Of a stretch of 64,000 nucleotides of DNA, positions 13,010-24,317 are shown one piece after another (position 1 is the stretch's first letter; every line of letters starts with the position of its first letter). The stretch spans positions 3,100,001 to 3,164,000 of the forward strand of contig JAUTDP010000007.1 of NCBI GenBank assembly GCA_033439795.1, given 5' to 3'. This DNA is from Sordaria brevicollis. Taxonomy: Eukaryota; Ascomycota; Sordariomycetes; Sordariales; Sordariaceae. The notes beneath the pieces were generated by a model. The model ran no database searches and had not been told where the DNA came from. It was given only the letters and a program-made list of their open reading frames with translations. The position numbers and the translations under genes are program-made.

Positions 13010-16000
13010 ATGGAGGCAAGCCTCCCATCAGAGGCCGGGGAGAAGACGACGCAGTTGACGCACGATGCCGTCGAAACGGCCTCCTCATCAAACACGCCAA
13101 AGACGGTGGCTGCGGCTCAGAAGCAGGAACAACCAGAGAGAGAAGCCACTTTTAAAGACTACCTGCGGGTTTTCACCTACGCCACCAAATGGGACTATCT
13201 TCTGATGGCCGGTGCCGCCGTGGCCAGCATCGGAGCCGGCATCACCATGCCCCTGATGAACGTCGTCTTCGGCCGGCTAATTGGCAGCTTCAACAGCTAC
13301 GCCGGACCGGAGGACAGTGACCCCGAAACGCAGGCGGCCTTCGATCGCTTGCTCAACCAGCAGGCCCTGTACATGTTTGCCCTTTTCATCGCGCGGTTCG
13401 GGCTCAACTACATCAACAAGTTCTGCTTCCGTCTGATCGGCATCCGCATGTCGGCCGCCATCCGGCTGCACTACCTCCGCTCGCTCTTCGCCCAGACGGT
13501 TCATGTGCTCGACTCGATGCCGTCCGGGAGTGCGGCTAGCACGATAACCTCGACCGCCAACACCCTACAGATTGGTGTCTCGGAGAAGCTGGGCACGTTT
13601 CTTGAGTACACGTCCATGGTTACGGCTGCTATCATTGTCGCATTTACGTATAGCTGGTCCTTGGCATTGGTCACGGCTTCGGTGCTGCTCTTTATCGTCC
13701 TGGTCATTGCCGTCATGCTGCCCTTTATCATCAAAGGACAGCATAAGATTACCAAAGCTGAGGGGAAGGCTGGTTCGATTGCTACAGAGGCTTTTGCTTC
13801 TATTCGTATGGTTACTTCGTGCGGTGCAGAGGCTCGGGTAGCTGAGAGATATGCCGAATGGGTCAAGAAAGCCAAACAGGCCGAGCAGGCCACGGCCCCT
13901 TTATTTGCTACTCAGTTTGGGCTGGTCTTCTTTGGTCTTTATGGAACCTTTGCTCTCAGTTTCTGGTATGGTATGAAGAGCCTACTGGCTGGGAGGGTAG
14001 ATGATGTCGGAACGGTTGTCATCGTTTTGTTCTCTGTGATGATGATGGTCATCTCCTTGGAGCGGATCTCCACGCCCCTGATTGCAATATCCAAGGCAAT
14101 GGTGGCTGCGGCCGAGTTCTTCTCTGTCATCGATGCACCGCAGCCCAGAGTTGGGAGTCTCAAGGAGCCGGAAGTCTCCGCAACTGAGGACATCGTGTTC
14201 GAAGATGTCCACTTTGCTTATCCAAGCCGACCGTCCAAGAAAGTCCTGGATGGGCTCAACCTGCGCATTCAGGCACACAAGAACACCGCCATTGTCGGAC
14301 CGAGTGGCTCAGGAAAGAGTACTGTGTGTGGCTTAATCGAAGGGTGGTACACTCTTCACGACCAGGTCACCATCGCAAAGGCCATCGTAAAGGACAAAAA
14401 GAAGGAAAAGAAGAAGGATGCCAAGAAGTCAAAAGATACCGACAGCGACGAAGAGGACTCTGTTGTTTCTGCCACTGGCGCTGCTGCTACAATCGACAAC
14501 CTCGAGGATCAAGGCCCTCCCGTGGAACTATCGGGCAACATTACGACATGCGGCCGTTCACTTGATGAGATAGACATGAAATGGTGGAGATCCCAAATAG
14601 GTCTGGTCCAGCAAGAACCGTTTCTATTCAACGACACTATCTTCAAGAACGTGGCTTCCGGATTGATTGGCACCCAGTGGGAGAACGAGCCGGAAGAGGT
14701 CAAACGCAAGCTCGTCCAGGAGGCTTGTGCCGAGAGTTTCGCCGACGAGTTCATCGACAGACTGCCTGATGGCTATGACACCCAAGTAGGAGACTCAGGC
14801 ACCAAGCTTAGCGGTGGTCAAAGACAACGCATTGCCATTGCGCGCAGCATCATCAAGAAGCCCAAAATTCTCATCCTCGACGAAGCAACTTCAGCCATTG
14901 ACGTTCGAGGTGAACGGATCGTTCAGGCTGCTTTGGAAAGAGCGTCTGTTGGAAGAACCACCATCACAATTGCTCACAGGCTATCAACCATCATGAACGC
15001 CGACGTCATCTGCGTTCTCCAAAACGGGCGGGTTGTTGAGCAGGGAACTCATGACGCCTTGCTCCAAAATCCCAGTGGTGCTTACTACGGTCTTGTGCAC
15101 GCTCAAACTCTTTCTCTAGGCGAAGGTCAAGGAAGTGGTGGGAAAGAGGAGGCTTTGGAAGAAGAAGACATCAGTGCTACGCTCGCGCGAGAGAAGAGTG
15201 CCGCCAAAGTCGATAGCGACGGCTCTGACAAGCAGGATGCAAAACTTTGGACGCAGCGTGGCCTCTTCAACAGCTTTGGCAGACTTCTCTATGAACAACG
15301 ACGACTTTTCCCCCTCTACGTGCTAGCCCTTATTGCCGTCATGGGTGCCGCGGCCGCCGTGCCCATGCAAGCCTACCTCTTCGCCAAGATCATTGCCGTC
15401 TTCCAAAACATCTTTACCATCATGGACAGCGTAACCTTCTGGTCCAAGATGTGGGCCGCGCTCGCCGCCGTCATCGGCACCTGCTACTTCCTGACCTCCT
15501 TGATCACCAAGCACATCGAAGGGTCCATCTCGGCCGCCTACCGCCAGGAGTACTTCGAGTCTATCATGGGCCAAAAGACGGCCTTCTTCGACAAGGACGG
15601 CAACTCAGTCGGCCAGTTGACCGCCCGTCTCCAAAGCGACATCAAGTCCCTCATGGAGCTGCTGGGTCTGAACCTGATGATGCTCATCATAGGCGTCTTC
15701 TCGCTCATCGGCGCGCTGATCATCTCCTTCGTCTACGGCTGGAAGCTCGCGCTCGTCGCCCTCTGCGTCACCGTCCCGCTCAACCTGCTCGCGGGCTTCT
15801 ACCGCGTGCGCTACGAGCTGCAGTTCAACGCCATGAACGAGGCCGTGTTCCGCGAGTCGTCCAAGTTCGGCGCCGAGTCCATCGGCGCCTTCCGCACCGT
15901 CACGGCCCTGGTCATGGAGGAGAGCATCTGCTCGCGCTACGAAACTCTACTTCAGCACCACGTCGTGTCCGCCTACCGCAAGGCCCGGTGGACCACGCTC

Positions 16001-17196
16001 ATCTTCGCCTTCTCCGATTCCGTTGCGCTCGCCTGCCAGTCGCTCATCTTCTGGTACGGCGGGCGGCTGATCGCCAGCGGCGAGTACGGCCAGGTCGCCT
16101 TCCTTGTGACGTACATGGCCGTGATCCAGGGCGCCGAGAGCGCAGGGCAGTACATGTCTTTTGGGCCCAACATGGCGCAGGCGTCAGCGGCCGCTAACAA
16201 CATCCTCGAAGCGCGCGAGAGCCGGATCCGTCGCGATGACGGCAACTCTTCTCTCTCCGCTTCGCTTTCTCGTGAGATGGACACAGAAGGCGGCGTCAAG
16301 ATCGAGCTGCAAGACGTTCACTTCAAGTACCCGACCCGCAACATCTCCGTCTTTAAAGGTCTCAACTTGACCATCGAAAAGGGCCAGTTCGCTGCGCTCG
16401 TTGGTGCTTCCGGGTCGGGGAAGACATCCATTGTCAGCTTGCTGGAACGGTTCTACGATGTCGACCAGGGCCGCATCCTTTTCAACGGGAAGGATATCAG
16501 CCAGGTCAACCTGTTTGAGTACCGCAAGCTTTTGTCGCTGGTGGCGCAGGAGCCGTCGCTGTTCCACGGGACGATTCGGGAGAATATTCTGATGGGTGTT
16601 GATCCGTCAACAGTAACGGAGGAGCAACTCTATCAGTGCTGCCGGGATGCCAACATTCACGATTTCATCATCAGCTTGCCGGAGGGATATGATACGAATA
16701 TCGGCAGTCGGGGCGTCAACCTGAGTGGCGGGCAGAAGCAAAGAGTTTCGATTGCGAGGGCGCTGATTAGAAACCCGAGGGTGTTGTTGTTGGATGAGGC
16801 TACTTCTTCGCTTGATTCTGGTTAGTTTTCTTCCTCTCTCTTCACTCCTCTATCCGTTACGTACCCCCTCAAGCCATCTACATACACGTGGTATACTAAT
16901 CAACTTGTCAAACAGAAAGCGAAAAGCTCGTACAGGCCGCTTTCGAGCGCGTGGCCAAGGGCAGAACAACAATCGCCGTAGCGCACCGTCTCGCGACAAT
17001 CCAAAAGGCGGATATCATCTATGTTCTCGGCGAAGGCAAGGTCCTGGAAAAGGGCAATCATCAAGAGTTGCTTAGGAAGAAGGGTGTTTACTGGCACATG
17101 GTAAGCCAACTCATTAAGGCGTTTCTCAAAATACAAATGGTCATGCTAATTTGTGAAACAACTCAACAGTGTCATAACCAAGCCCTCGACAGGTAA
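13010..17196 (+). CDS. ABCB-type multidrug transporter (full-length MDR/P-glycoprotein)
   Basis: ATP-driven exporter of the plasma membrane, arranged TMD-NBD-TMD-NBD. Exons 13010-16820, 16916-17100, 17170-17196, 1340 aa. NBD1: Walker A GPSGSGKST (residue 430 on), signature LSGGQRQR (600), Walker B ILILDEATSAID, H-loop IAHRLSTI. NBD2: Walker A GASGSGKTS (1132), signature LSGGQKQR, Walker B VLLLDEATSSLD, and H-loop VAHRLATI, which lies on exon 2. Both ATP sites look catalytically complete. Odd: between Walker A and the Q-loop of NBD1 there is a Lys-rich then Asp/Glu-rich insert (about residues 455-513). The third exon encodes only the last residues, ending NQALDR, as expected of this family's C-terminus. 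The start ATG lies before a polar N-terminal tail of about 55 residues. The substrate cannot be told from sequence. Confidence 0.95.
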
Positions 17197-17968
17197 CATT
17201 GTCAATGTCTACTGGCAACATGTGATTGTGAATATTCGTGTTCGATATACCCTGGTCTGGCATTTTGGCTTCTGACTCTTGAATATTTCTTCAATATACA
17301 TTTTGGCATGGCGTTTGGATAGGGAGTGGCTTTTAGGCCAACATCATCGGCCTTGTATAGTACTGGAAGGCGCTTCGGGTCGACAACACTTCCCTCAACC
17401 AGACATTAAGCTCTAGATCCACTTTACATAATGAGGTATTTCCCCTCTATGCATCTTCACATGAAACTCAAAACCTGGGGTTGATCAGACGCGTCATTGT
17501 CTGGCGGGTAAATGCGGACTACTATCTTGATATAGTACCAAAACTGTGGCCCCTGACAACTCTGAGGCAAGCACAAATGACAACTATCACCGGCTTCTAG
17601 CACCACGTCCCGTTTGTTATCTCTCCAATCTGTGCGTTTTACAAAGACAATCGTGAGCAACAATCAATCACGTAGCGCTTCTTGTCGGCGGCAATCTTGC
17701 CCTCAGAGGAGCACATTGCTTGTCGTTGAGAGCTTCCACCTTCCACGAATCTTGTTAACTCCACGTATCTTGCCAACCTGACCGAAAGAGACGCCGGGGT
17801 ATCTTTTCACGGACGTTTTCACGCTGCTCATTGGCAATACTATGTAGCGAGAGAAGCCACGCTTTGGAGCGTTGAGGTCTCCAGTGAACTGAATCCATCA
17901 TCTCCTTGCCATCTTCCGCCTCATTTGGCTTCCCGCGTTCCTTCTACTTTACCGGAAGCATGCGTCTG
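17197..17968. other. Convergent 3' region
   Basis: Space between the MDR gene (+) and the 17969-21000 gene (-). Only short unbiased open frames. Expected to hold both 3' UTRs; nothing else seen. Confidence 0.55.
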
Positions 17969-20900
17969 TCAAGCCGGTTCGGAGCCCGGCACGGCTCTTG
18001 GCCGGTCATTGGGTCTTTTGACAATTGTCCCAGGCTTTCCTTGTTGGTAGTTGTTTGAAAGTCCCCCAACTTGGTCCATGTGCTTTAACATCTGAAGGGC
18101 AGGACAACACAGACTTTCATGGATGCCATCCTGCTTCAGTTCGGAAAGAGACCACTCCGCCTTTTCTCCCGCCCTCAATGGCTTGTTCTTTTTCAATATC
18201 TCGTCAAGTTTGAGAGATGAGACAGATGCTTCGTACCAGCGCGAAACCTCCCCGTTGTCCAGCTTCATCTTACGGGTCTTGTCTGTCCACATACGAGCTT
18301 CTCCAGCTGATTTTGGCATTCCAGGAAGGGTGGGTTTGTACTGGATCTCCAACTGTTCAACCTCGGTGATATCGAGAGCGGTTTGCTTATCCTGGCTCAA
18401 ATGGCGCCATTTGGAAAGTACCCGGACAGAAGTGATTGTCGTCTTGAACTGAGGATCAACACTGAAGCTCAGGTTGACTTTGTCGTCGCTCTTGCGTTCC
18501 CTGAAATTAAATTAGCAAACTGTCAAGCTCACGATGGACTCATGATATTTACTTACGGTATCTTCAGTGACTCCAGCAACGCATTGGCAAACTTCCCATA
18601 CCGGGTTTCCAGAAACGGCGAATGAACGGTCCGGGAGATACGTAAATCCTAGTTGCGTAACAGCCCGTGGACATAAACCAGCTTTTGGGAGCTTCCGGGC
18701 TCGGTCAATCCTTGAATCTTGTAGGAGAAGGTGCCCGGACCATTGGCACAATCCGTGATTTCGACAAGGAACTGATCGGGGACTTTGCCGGTTACCTGGC
18801 AGTGAAATGAATACACCGTCCAGCATTTCGACGGCAATTTCTGCCAAAGACGCTGGGACGACCTCTCATCCTGGATATTGATCAACTTTTGCAAATCCGA
18901 GCCGTGAGTGCTCAGGATCTTCGTGAAGCAGATATTGTTGGCGACTAGAGACTCCTTGCCAGGGATTCCACGCGGGATCTTCAATAATGTCGGAATTAGA
19001 TCCTTCCTCATCCATCCGTTGCTCTTGGTGTTCTTGCCATTGAAAGCCAATGCACTTGGAGCAAGCTCTGGGATAATCACACGCCCGAATTGTACGGTGA
19101 CGATGACTTCTCCCCTCAGATACGGTCCGCCACGAAGCAACCTGGGAATGGTCTCCAGGACTTGCTGGATACTCTTTTGCCTTTTTGCTTGGTCGAAGGT
19201 CAGAGGTTCATCCTTGCCTCTGCCTGTTGCTGTGTCGTTTATCGATGGTGGAATATCATCCGGCACCACTATGGTGTTCCGTGTAGGAACAAGGGCGGGC
19301 ATATCCCAAGAGATTGTTGGCTCCAACTCCAGCGTACGGGTTGTAGAAAGCCTCAATGGAAGAGGATCCTGTGGTATTGAGCCGAAGTCTTCCGGAATAC
19401 TGTCCAACCAGTTGTCGACGTTCTTTGTGGGATCAACCACATTTCTCTTGACACTGGTGCCGTCTCCGGAGGCAGCAGAGATGTCGTTCAAGATCAATTC
19501 CGACTTCGCTGCAGAAACAGGACGCGGTTTCAGCCGGCCATTGTTTGATTTCCTGTCAAGAATTGCAGGGCCGAATAGAGACGTGTGCGTGCCTAAGACG
19601 GAGCTGTATGGGCAGAGGCGAATAGAACTTCCGACATGATACATGCAAGCATACTCCCGAGACAGATCCGGGAATAACATGGGATCCAGAAGAGTTGAAG
19701 ACGGGAGTTTTGGATCGATATTGGCAAGAAACCGGATGTCGGACTTGAATTCTTTGAGAAGATGGTCCTTGTATCCTTCGGTATAGGGGACAAATTGGAC
19801 ACCAGGTCCAGCGTTGAGTAACTATATGAATGTTTGTCAGTGGTGAGGGCCAGAGTGGAACAGACTGAATATCCAAAAGGCTTACAAAGAAGGAGTCCAG
19901 TAGGACATCTAGTCTCTCCTTAGCCTTTTTGATTGCGCGTTGGCTTTCTGCACCAAGATAGACGACCTTTCCCAAGTCGTACGAAATCTCAACACCGGTG
20001 TCTTGCTGAATCTCAAGTCGGTCATCTTCGCTCAAGACTTGTTGAGCCGTTATAAGGAGATTCTCGTCCTCAAGCCTGGTCCATCTTCCAAGGCTAGGGA
20101 ATTGATTGCTGAATTGCGGAGGATAAATATTGTGCAGTCCGTTTTCATCGGGGCCGTTGCTGCTGGCAGCATCGGTATCGGTATCGGTATCGACATCGAC
20201 ATCGTCATTAGTGGAAGAAGAGAGACCAGATGGGTACTCGATCATCTCGTCTTTGAACCCGCGCTGTGGCAGAACAATGTTAGAAAAGGGAAGACTTGAT
20301 ACGCTTGCAAGAAGAGAAATCTGGCCTACCTTCAGCGTGAAGTTGTATTCAATAATATCCTCCTCGGCACGCTCGTAAGCATTTAGTTCGACGTCTGTCA
20401 CAAGCTCTCGCCAAAACTTTCGTATCTCGGCTTCTTTGCTGGCTGGAGAGATGGTCTTGACCCATCCGTACTGGGGCTCCCAGCTAAAGTCGGCATCTTG
20501 CTGAACATTAGGAATCACCGGTCAGCTTGGAGGGATTCGACATACACGCCCGAGATTGTAAGGCGGATGTAAGGCGGACACTCACGATATTCTGGCCTCT
20601 GAGTTTGGCAATAAAGTGGTCGACCGCTTGATCTGTGAACTTCCACGCGGAGCACAGATAATATTGCTTCAGCTCACCGCGGGCAGTTCTGGTGGGACTG
20701 CCTTGTCTGGAAGAAAGGGGAAGTGGTGAGGCCATGCTGGCTGGGGCCAACAGACGACCGCTTGGCGTGTGAGGATCACGGAAAAGAAAGGCGTAAACCC
20801 CGGAAGCACGCTTGAATGAAGAAGTAGAATTGGCTGAAAGGAGAAAGCAACGTAGTGAACGTCAGCTTAGGATTGTCGGCTTGGGATCGTGCGTGAATTG

Positions 20901-21000
20901 TGGAAGTGTAGGTAGGTATTACCGGGGTGTTGAAAAGTGTAAGAAATCCAGCAGTATGAGGGGCACTGCGGCAATAGAGTGATGCCTCGTTACCTATCAT
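17969..21000 (-). CDS. Unknown fungal protein with KH-like segment; frame broken by one TAG
   Basis: Core exons on the minus strand: 20735-20586, 20500-20330, 20263-19886, 19821-18557, 18500-17969; all junctions keep frame (831 codons). An upstream extension is likely: a strong acceptor (pyrimidine tract, TTTCAG) at 20834 opens a biased frame running into the ATG at 20735, and joins in phase to ATGATAG at 21000-20994. If that is only leader, the start is 20735. Residues before the third intron (the LEIQQDTGVEISYDLGKVVY region) resemble a KH or nucleic-acid-binding fold; this is weak. Odd: TAG at 18651-18649 interrupts exon 4, yet clear coding sequence continues in the same frame (ISRTVHSPFLETRYGKFANA) and across a good intron to the last exon. 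Either a recent nonsense mutation, a sequence error or readthrough. Function unknown. Confidence 0.72.
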
Positions 21001-22059
21001 GGTGGGGGACGGAAACATGGAGTATAACAGAAACTACAGGCAGCAAACATGCGGACAAATTGAGAAGAAGATGGGATGGAAGGCGCGAGAGAAAGATTGC
21101 CTTGTGGAATCAGAGCGTCATGACCTGGTTGCCATGGCAAAAGAGACCTACATTTTTTGTCTCCCATTCAACAGTATCAAGGGAAAATGATCCCATCCAG
21201 CCAAAAGAAAGAGATTTAAGCGAAAACGCAGGGAACGATGACTTTCATCCCAATGGAAGACCTCAGCAAACAAATGGGAAGAAAGGGGTATCGCATTCGG
21301 GCAGATGTACAGGTACCTAGGTAGAGGTAAGCTCATAGAATGTATCCCGCTCCTTCCAAAAACGTAGAACTGTTGTAAACAGGGAGTTGACTCCAAACAA
21401 ATGAAGGGAAAGAATGACAGATGAAATTCAGGCAGGCAAAATCAATGCGTTTGCATCCATCCAGGTCCCCAGACGGAGCAAAAAAAGACCTTGATTAAGG
21501 TAGGTAGGTAGCAAGAACTGAAAAACATGACAAAAAAGTGAAGAACTATGATGACGGGGTCTCATTCCCCATTGATATGACACAACTTAATCCTTTGAAA
21601 AAAGCTTCAGTTCGACCCATGAAAGTATTGCCAGTATATGCGCCAACCCATCGGTCCCAAAGGAGGTCCTGCTGGGTTCCCAAGCTTCCTTATAACTCCA
21701 TAACCCCAATGACTATGATCTTAAAAAAAAGGGCGCTAAAAAGCAGAAGACAGGTAGTGTTGATAATAGAATTAGGGTACAATATCCAGACAAGAAAACT
21801 TTGACTGGCTTCTCTTCTCTGCTGATATCTTGTGAGCGTCTTGATATCGTGAGGGCTGTGATGGACTATCCGCCGCGCTCAAAACTTAGAACGTTGAGGA
21901 TTCCACGACGTGCCGTGAAGATGGAGAGCGAAAGATTGCTTGCCAAGTGGCCATCTTCGATGGCAAGCAACAGGAAAATTCCAGAGCCAGATTCCGGCCA
22001 AGGAATCAAGGAACGCAATCGACCGCAGTGCAGAGAGAAGCTGAAGCGTTGCCCAGTAA
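21001..22059. other. Intergenic, GTAG-rich
   Basis: Promoter side of the 17969-21000 gene and 3' side of the She3-like gene. Short GTAGGTAG repeats near 21500. No coding bias in any frame. Confidence 0.5.
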
Positions 22060-23331
22060 CTATTGAGCCCACTCAATCTTCTCCTTGACATTGAGTGCCC
22101 ACTTCAGCTTATCCAACACGTCCTTGGTTTCCTGAAGCATCCTTTCTTGCTCAAGCTCCCTTTGTCTTGCCTTGGCTTTGATATCCTTCAACGAGTCTTC
22201 CTGCGCAATCTTGTATTGTTCAAACTGCGCAGCTATTTCTTCCTTCTGTTTCCTCAACTCTCGTATGTTTCCATCCTGTTGGTCACATAGGTCGCGTAGA
22301 GTATTTATCCGGTCGTCATCCCGCCGCCTCTCCTCCAGAAGACTGGCGATCTCGGTCCGCATCTTGGCCACTGTTCTCTTGACTTCCTCCCCTTGCTCCT
22401 TCCAGTGACTGCTGATGGCGTTGTATCGCCCCTCCATAAGAGCTGCCAGGTTGGTTGCGTCGTCGACTTGTTTCTTGGCGTCAGCCTTGACACGCTCCAT
22501 CTCGTCCTTCCACGTCCGCTCACGCTCGCCTGCGTCCACGGCCCGCTTCCGTTCCAGATCAACAGTCTCTTGTAGGCTCGCCACCTGTCGTTCCTTACGC
22601 GCCAGGAGTGTCTTTGTTACGTTGGCTTCCAGTAGCCGGCTTTCATAGTCCGCTACCATGCGCTCGAGTTTGTCTTCCAACAGTTTCGCTGCATTTTTCG
22701 ACTCTTCGGCTCGTAACCTTTCGATTTGAATGTCGCGCTTCAGCGTCTCGTTATCAGACACCAGTTTGTTGATCACACGCCCCGTCTTGCCTAACCCGGC
22801 TTTCCCGACTGTCGAGTCCCATCCTCCAGCAAGGCTGGCCTCGGTGGCGCTTATTGTTTCCTGCATGCTGGCTCCTCCGCTGTCTGACATGGGGCTCTGT
22901 GGTGCTGCTGTTGCGTTTAGGCTGCTTTCTCGATTTGGTATCTCGAAGCTTGATTTTGTGCCCAACCTCCTTGGTACATCCAGACTAGAGACCGGCTTTT
23001 CTGAGAGATTGTTGAACGATGGACTAGGCCTTAGCCTTACAGTCGGTGCAGGCGTTTTGTTCTCTCCGTTTTGCAGCTTTAACTGGTCCTGAGAGGCGGA
23101 GCCCATGCTGACAGAGCTATTCACTGAGCTGGAAAGAGTCGAGTTTCGCGAAGCCGTATTAGAGGTAGGAACAGTGTCGATACTCGAGTCCTCTGATACC
23201 CTGTCGTCGAAGCTAGGGACGGCGCGTATCGTCGAGTTCATTCGCGAAAGAGGTCGCGTAGGTGATCTGGGCGATGCTGGTGTGGAAAACAGTGATTTGC
23301 CGTTGAGTCCATTGACAGACGACCGGGACAT
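22060..23331 (-). CDS. She3-like coiled-coil protein (SWI5-dependent HO expression protein 3 family)
   Basis: Single-exon gene, 423 aa from the ATG at 23331. The first about 190 residues are Ser/Thr/Pro-rich and disordered. A conserved entry motif (GWDSTVGKAGLGKTGRVINK) leads into a continuous coiled coil to near the C-terminus, rich in Glu, Lys, Arg and Leu heptads. Sordariomycete proteins with this layout are annotated as She3 family. In yeast She3 links RNA-bound She2 to the myosin Myo4 for mRNA transport; whether this protein does so is inference from family. The frame stays open 23 codons upstream of the ATG, with a Pro/Arg-rich reading, but begins at TTG directly after an in-frame TGA. 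Confidence 0.78.
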   Translation of the reverse strand: MSRSSVNGLNGKSLFSTPASPRSPTRPLSRMNSTIRAVPSFDDRVSEDSSIDTVPTSNTASRNSTLSSSVNSSVSMGSASQDQLKLQNGENKTPAPTVRLRPSPSFNNLSEKPVSSLDVPRRLGTKSSFEIPNRESSLNATAAPQSPMSDSGGASMQETISATEASLAGGWDSTVGKAGLGKTGRVINKLVSDNETLKRDIQIERLRAEESKNAAKLLEDKLERMVADYESRLLEANVTKTLLARKERQVASLQETVDLERKRAVDAGERERTWKDEMERVKADAKKQVDDATNLAALMEGRYNAISSHWKEQGEEVKRTVAKMRTEIASLLEERRRDDDRINTLRDLCDQQDGNIRELRKQKEEIAAQFEQYKIAQEDSLKDIKAKARQRELEQERMLQETKDVLDKLKWALNVKEKIEWAQ

Positions 23332-24317
23332 GGCGGCGTTGATTGTACCTTTCGGAAGCGTGCGCGAGGGTCGGACAGGGCGAACCGGCGGCCCGGTCAA
23401 TCACTTGGTCGTGCGAACGAAAGTCTTTGTGTAGATTGGATCGACCGTTCGGGACGGAAATTGCGCGGGTCCTATCGTGACAGGCGAGTTCGACAGGCAA
23501 GTCTTTGGTTCAATATCAATGTTAGCCACTGATTGCTTGGATCCTGTTGAGTCGGTGACGGCGAGAAGATCAAGAGTGACAGCGCGGGCAATGGAGAACC
23601 TCACTGCAGACAGGTTCTGGGAGATGGTAAGGCACGGTAACAGATACTTGGACATGCACTCCCACGTCCACCGCGGGTGCGGCTAAGGTAACACTGTCTT
23701 ATTCTTCCCGTCCATTGTGGTTAGGTACATGTATGGATGTGCTCATTCGGCACGCAACGGATATCCCGTCCGGGCATTGGCTGGAGAGGAGGGACGTACA
23801 TACATACCAGCCTCGTCGTCTTGGTGAACGGAGAAGGCGAGGTTGTTGTTGGAATGTGGAAGACACTTGACAGAAACGATTGCGCATTTCTTGTCCGGAG
23901 TCAGGTACGGGCAGAGGTTACCTCTAGCGAATGACACTTGGACCCGTTCAGCCAGGCACGCCAGGGCAAGGCCAGGGGGATGCCCGGTCAGTGGACGCCT
24001 GTGCCTGAGGTCGGTGGAATCGGTGGAATCGTTCGGTGGATCTACGCGGACCTGCCCCTGACGGCGCATGTCACCTTCAACTCTTTCCGGAAGTTGTGCC
24101 CCTGGTGGCCTGTGATGTCCCTGAAATGCAGGAGTGACACAACGGGGCCTGGTGTGGTTACTGCTTCTAATGCAGGGCCGTTTGTCCGACTTGGGACGGC
24201 GAGTTATCGCTTGGACCAATAGCCCCAAAACGTCCAAACACAATCTATGCCCCAGATCTCAAGGCTTCCCCGTTTACACCCTTCTGCTGGTAAGTTCGTT
24301 AGCGCGGTACTTGCGGG
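23332..24317. other. Intergenic between She3-like gene and RIP island
   Basis: Normal base composition with short frames on both strands, none biased. Probably promoter and leader of the She3-like gene. Composition changes abruptly to AT-rich near 24318. Confidence 0.5.

Noticed and set aside
15451..16197. 248-codon Arg-rich frame within the MDR gene
   Set aside because: Out-of-frame shadow produced by the GC-rich codon usage of the transporter.
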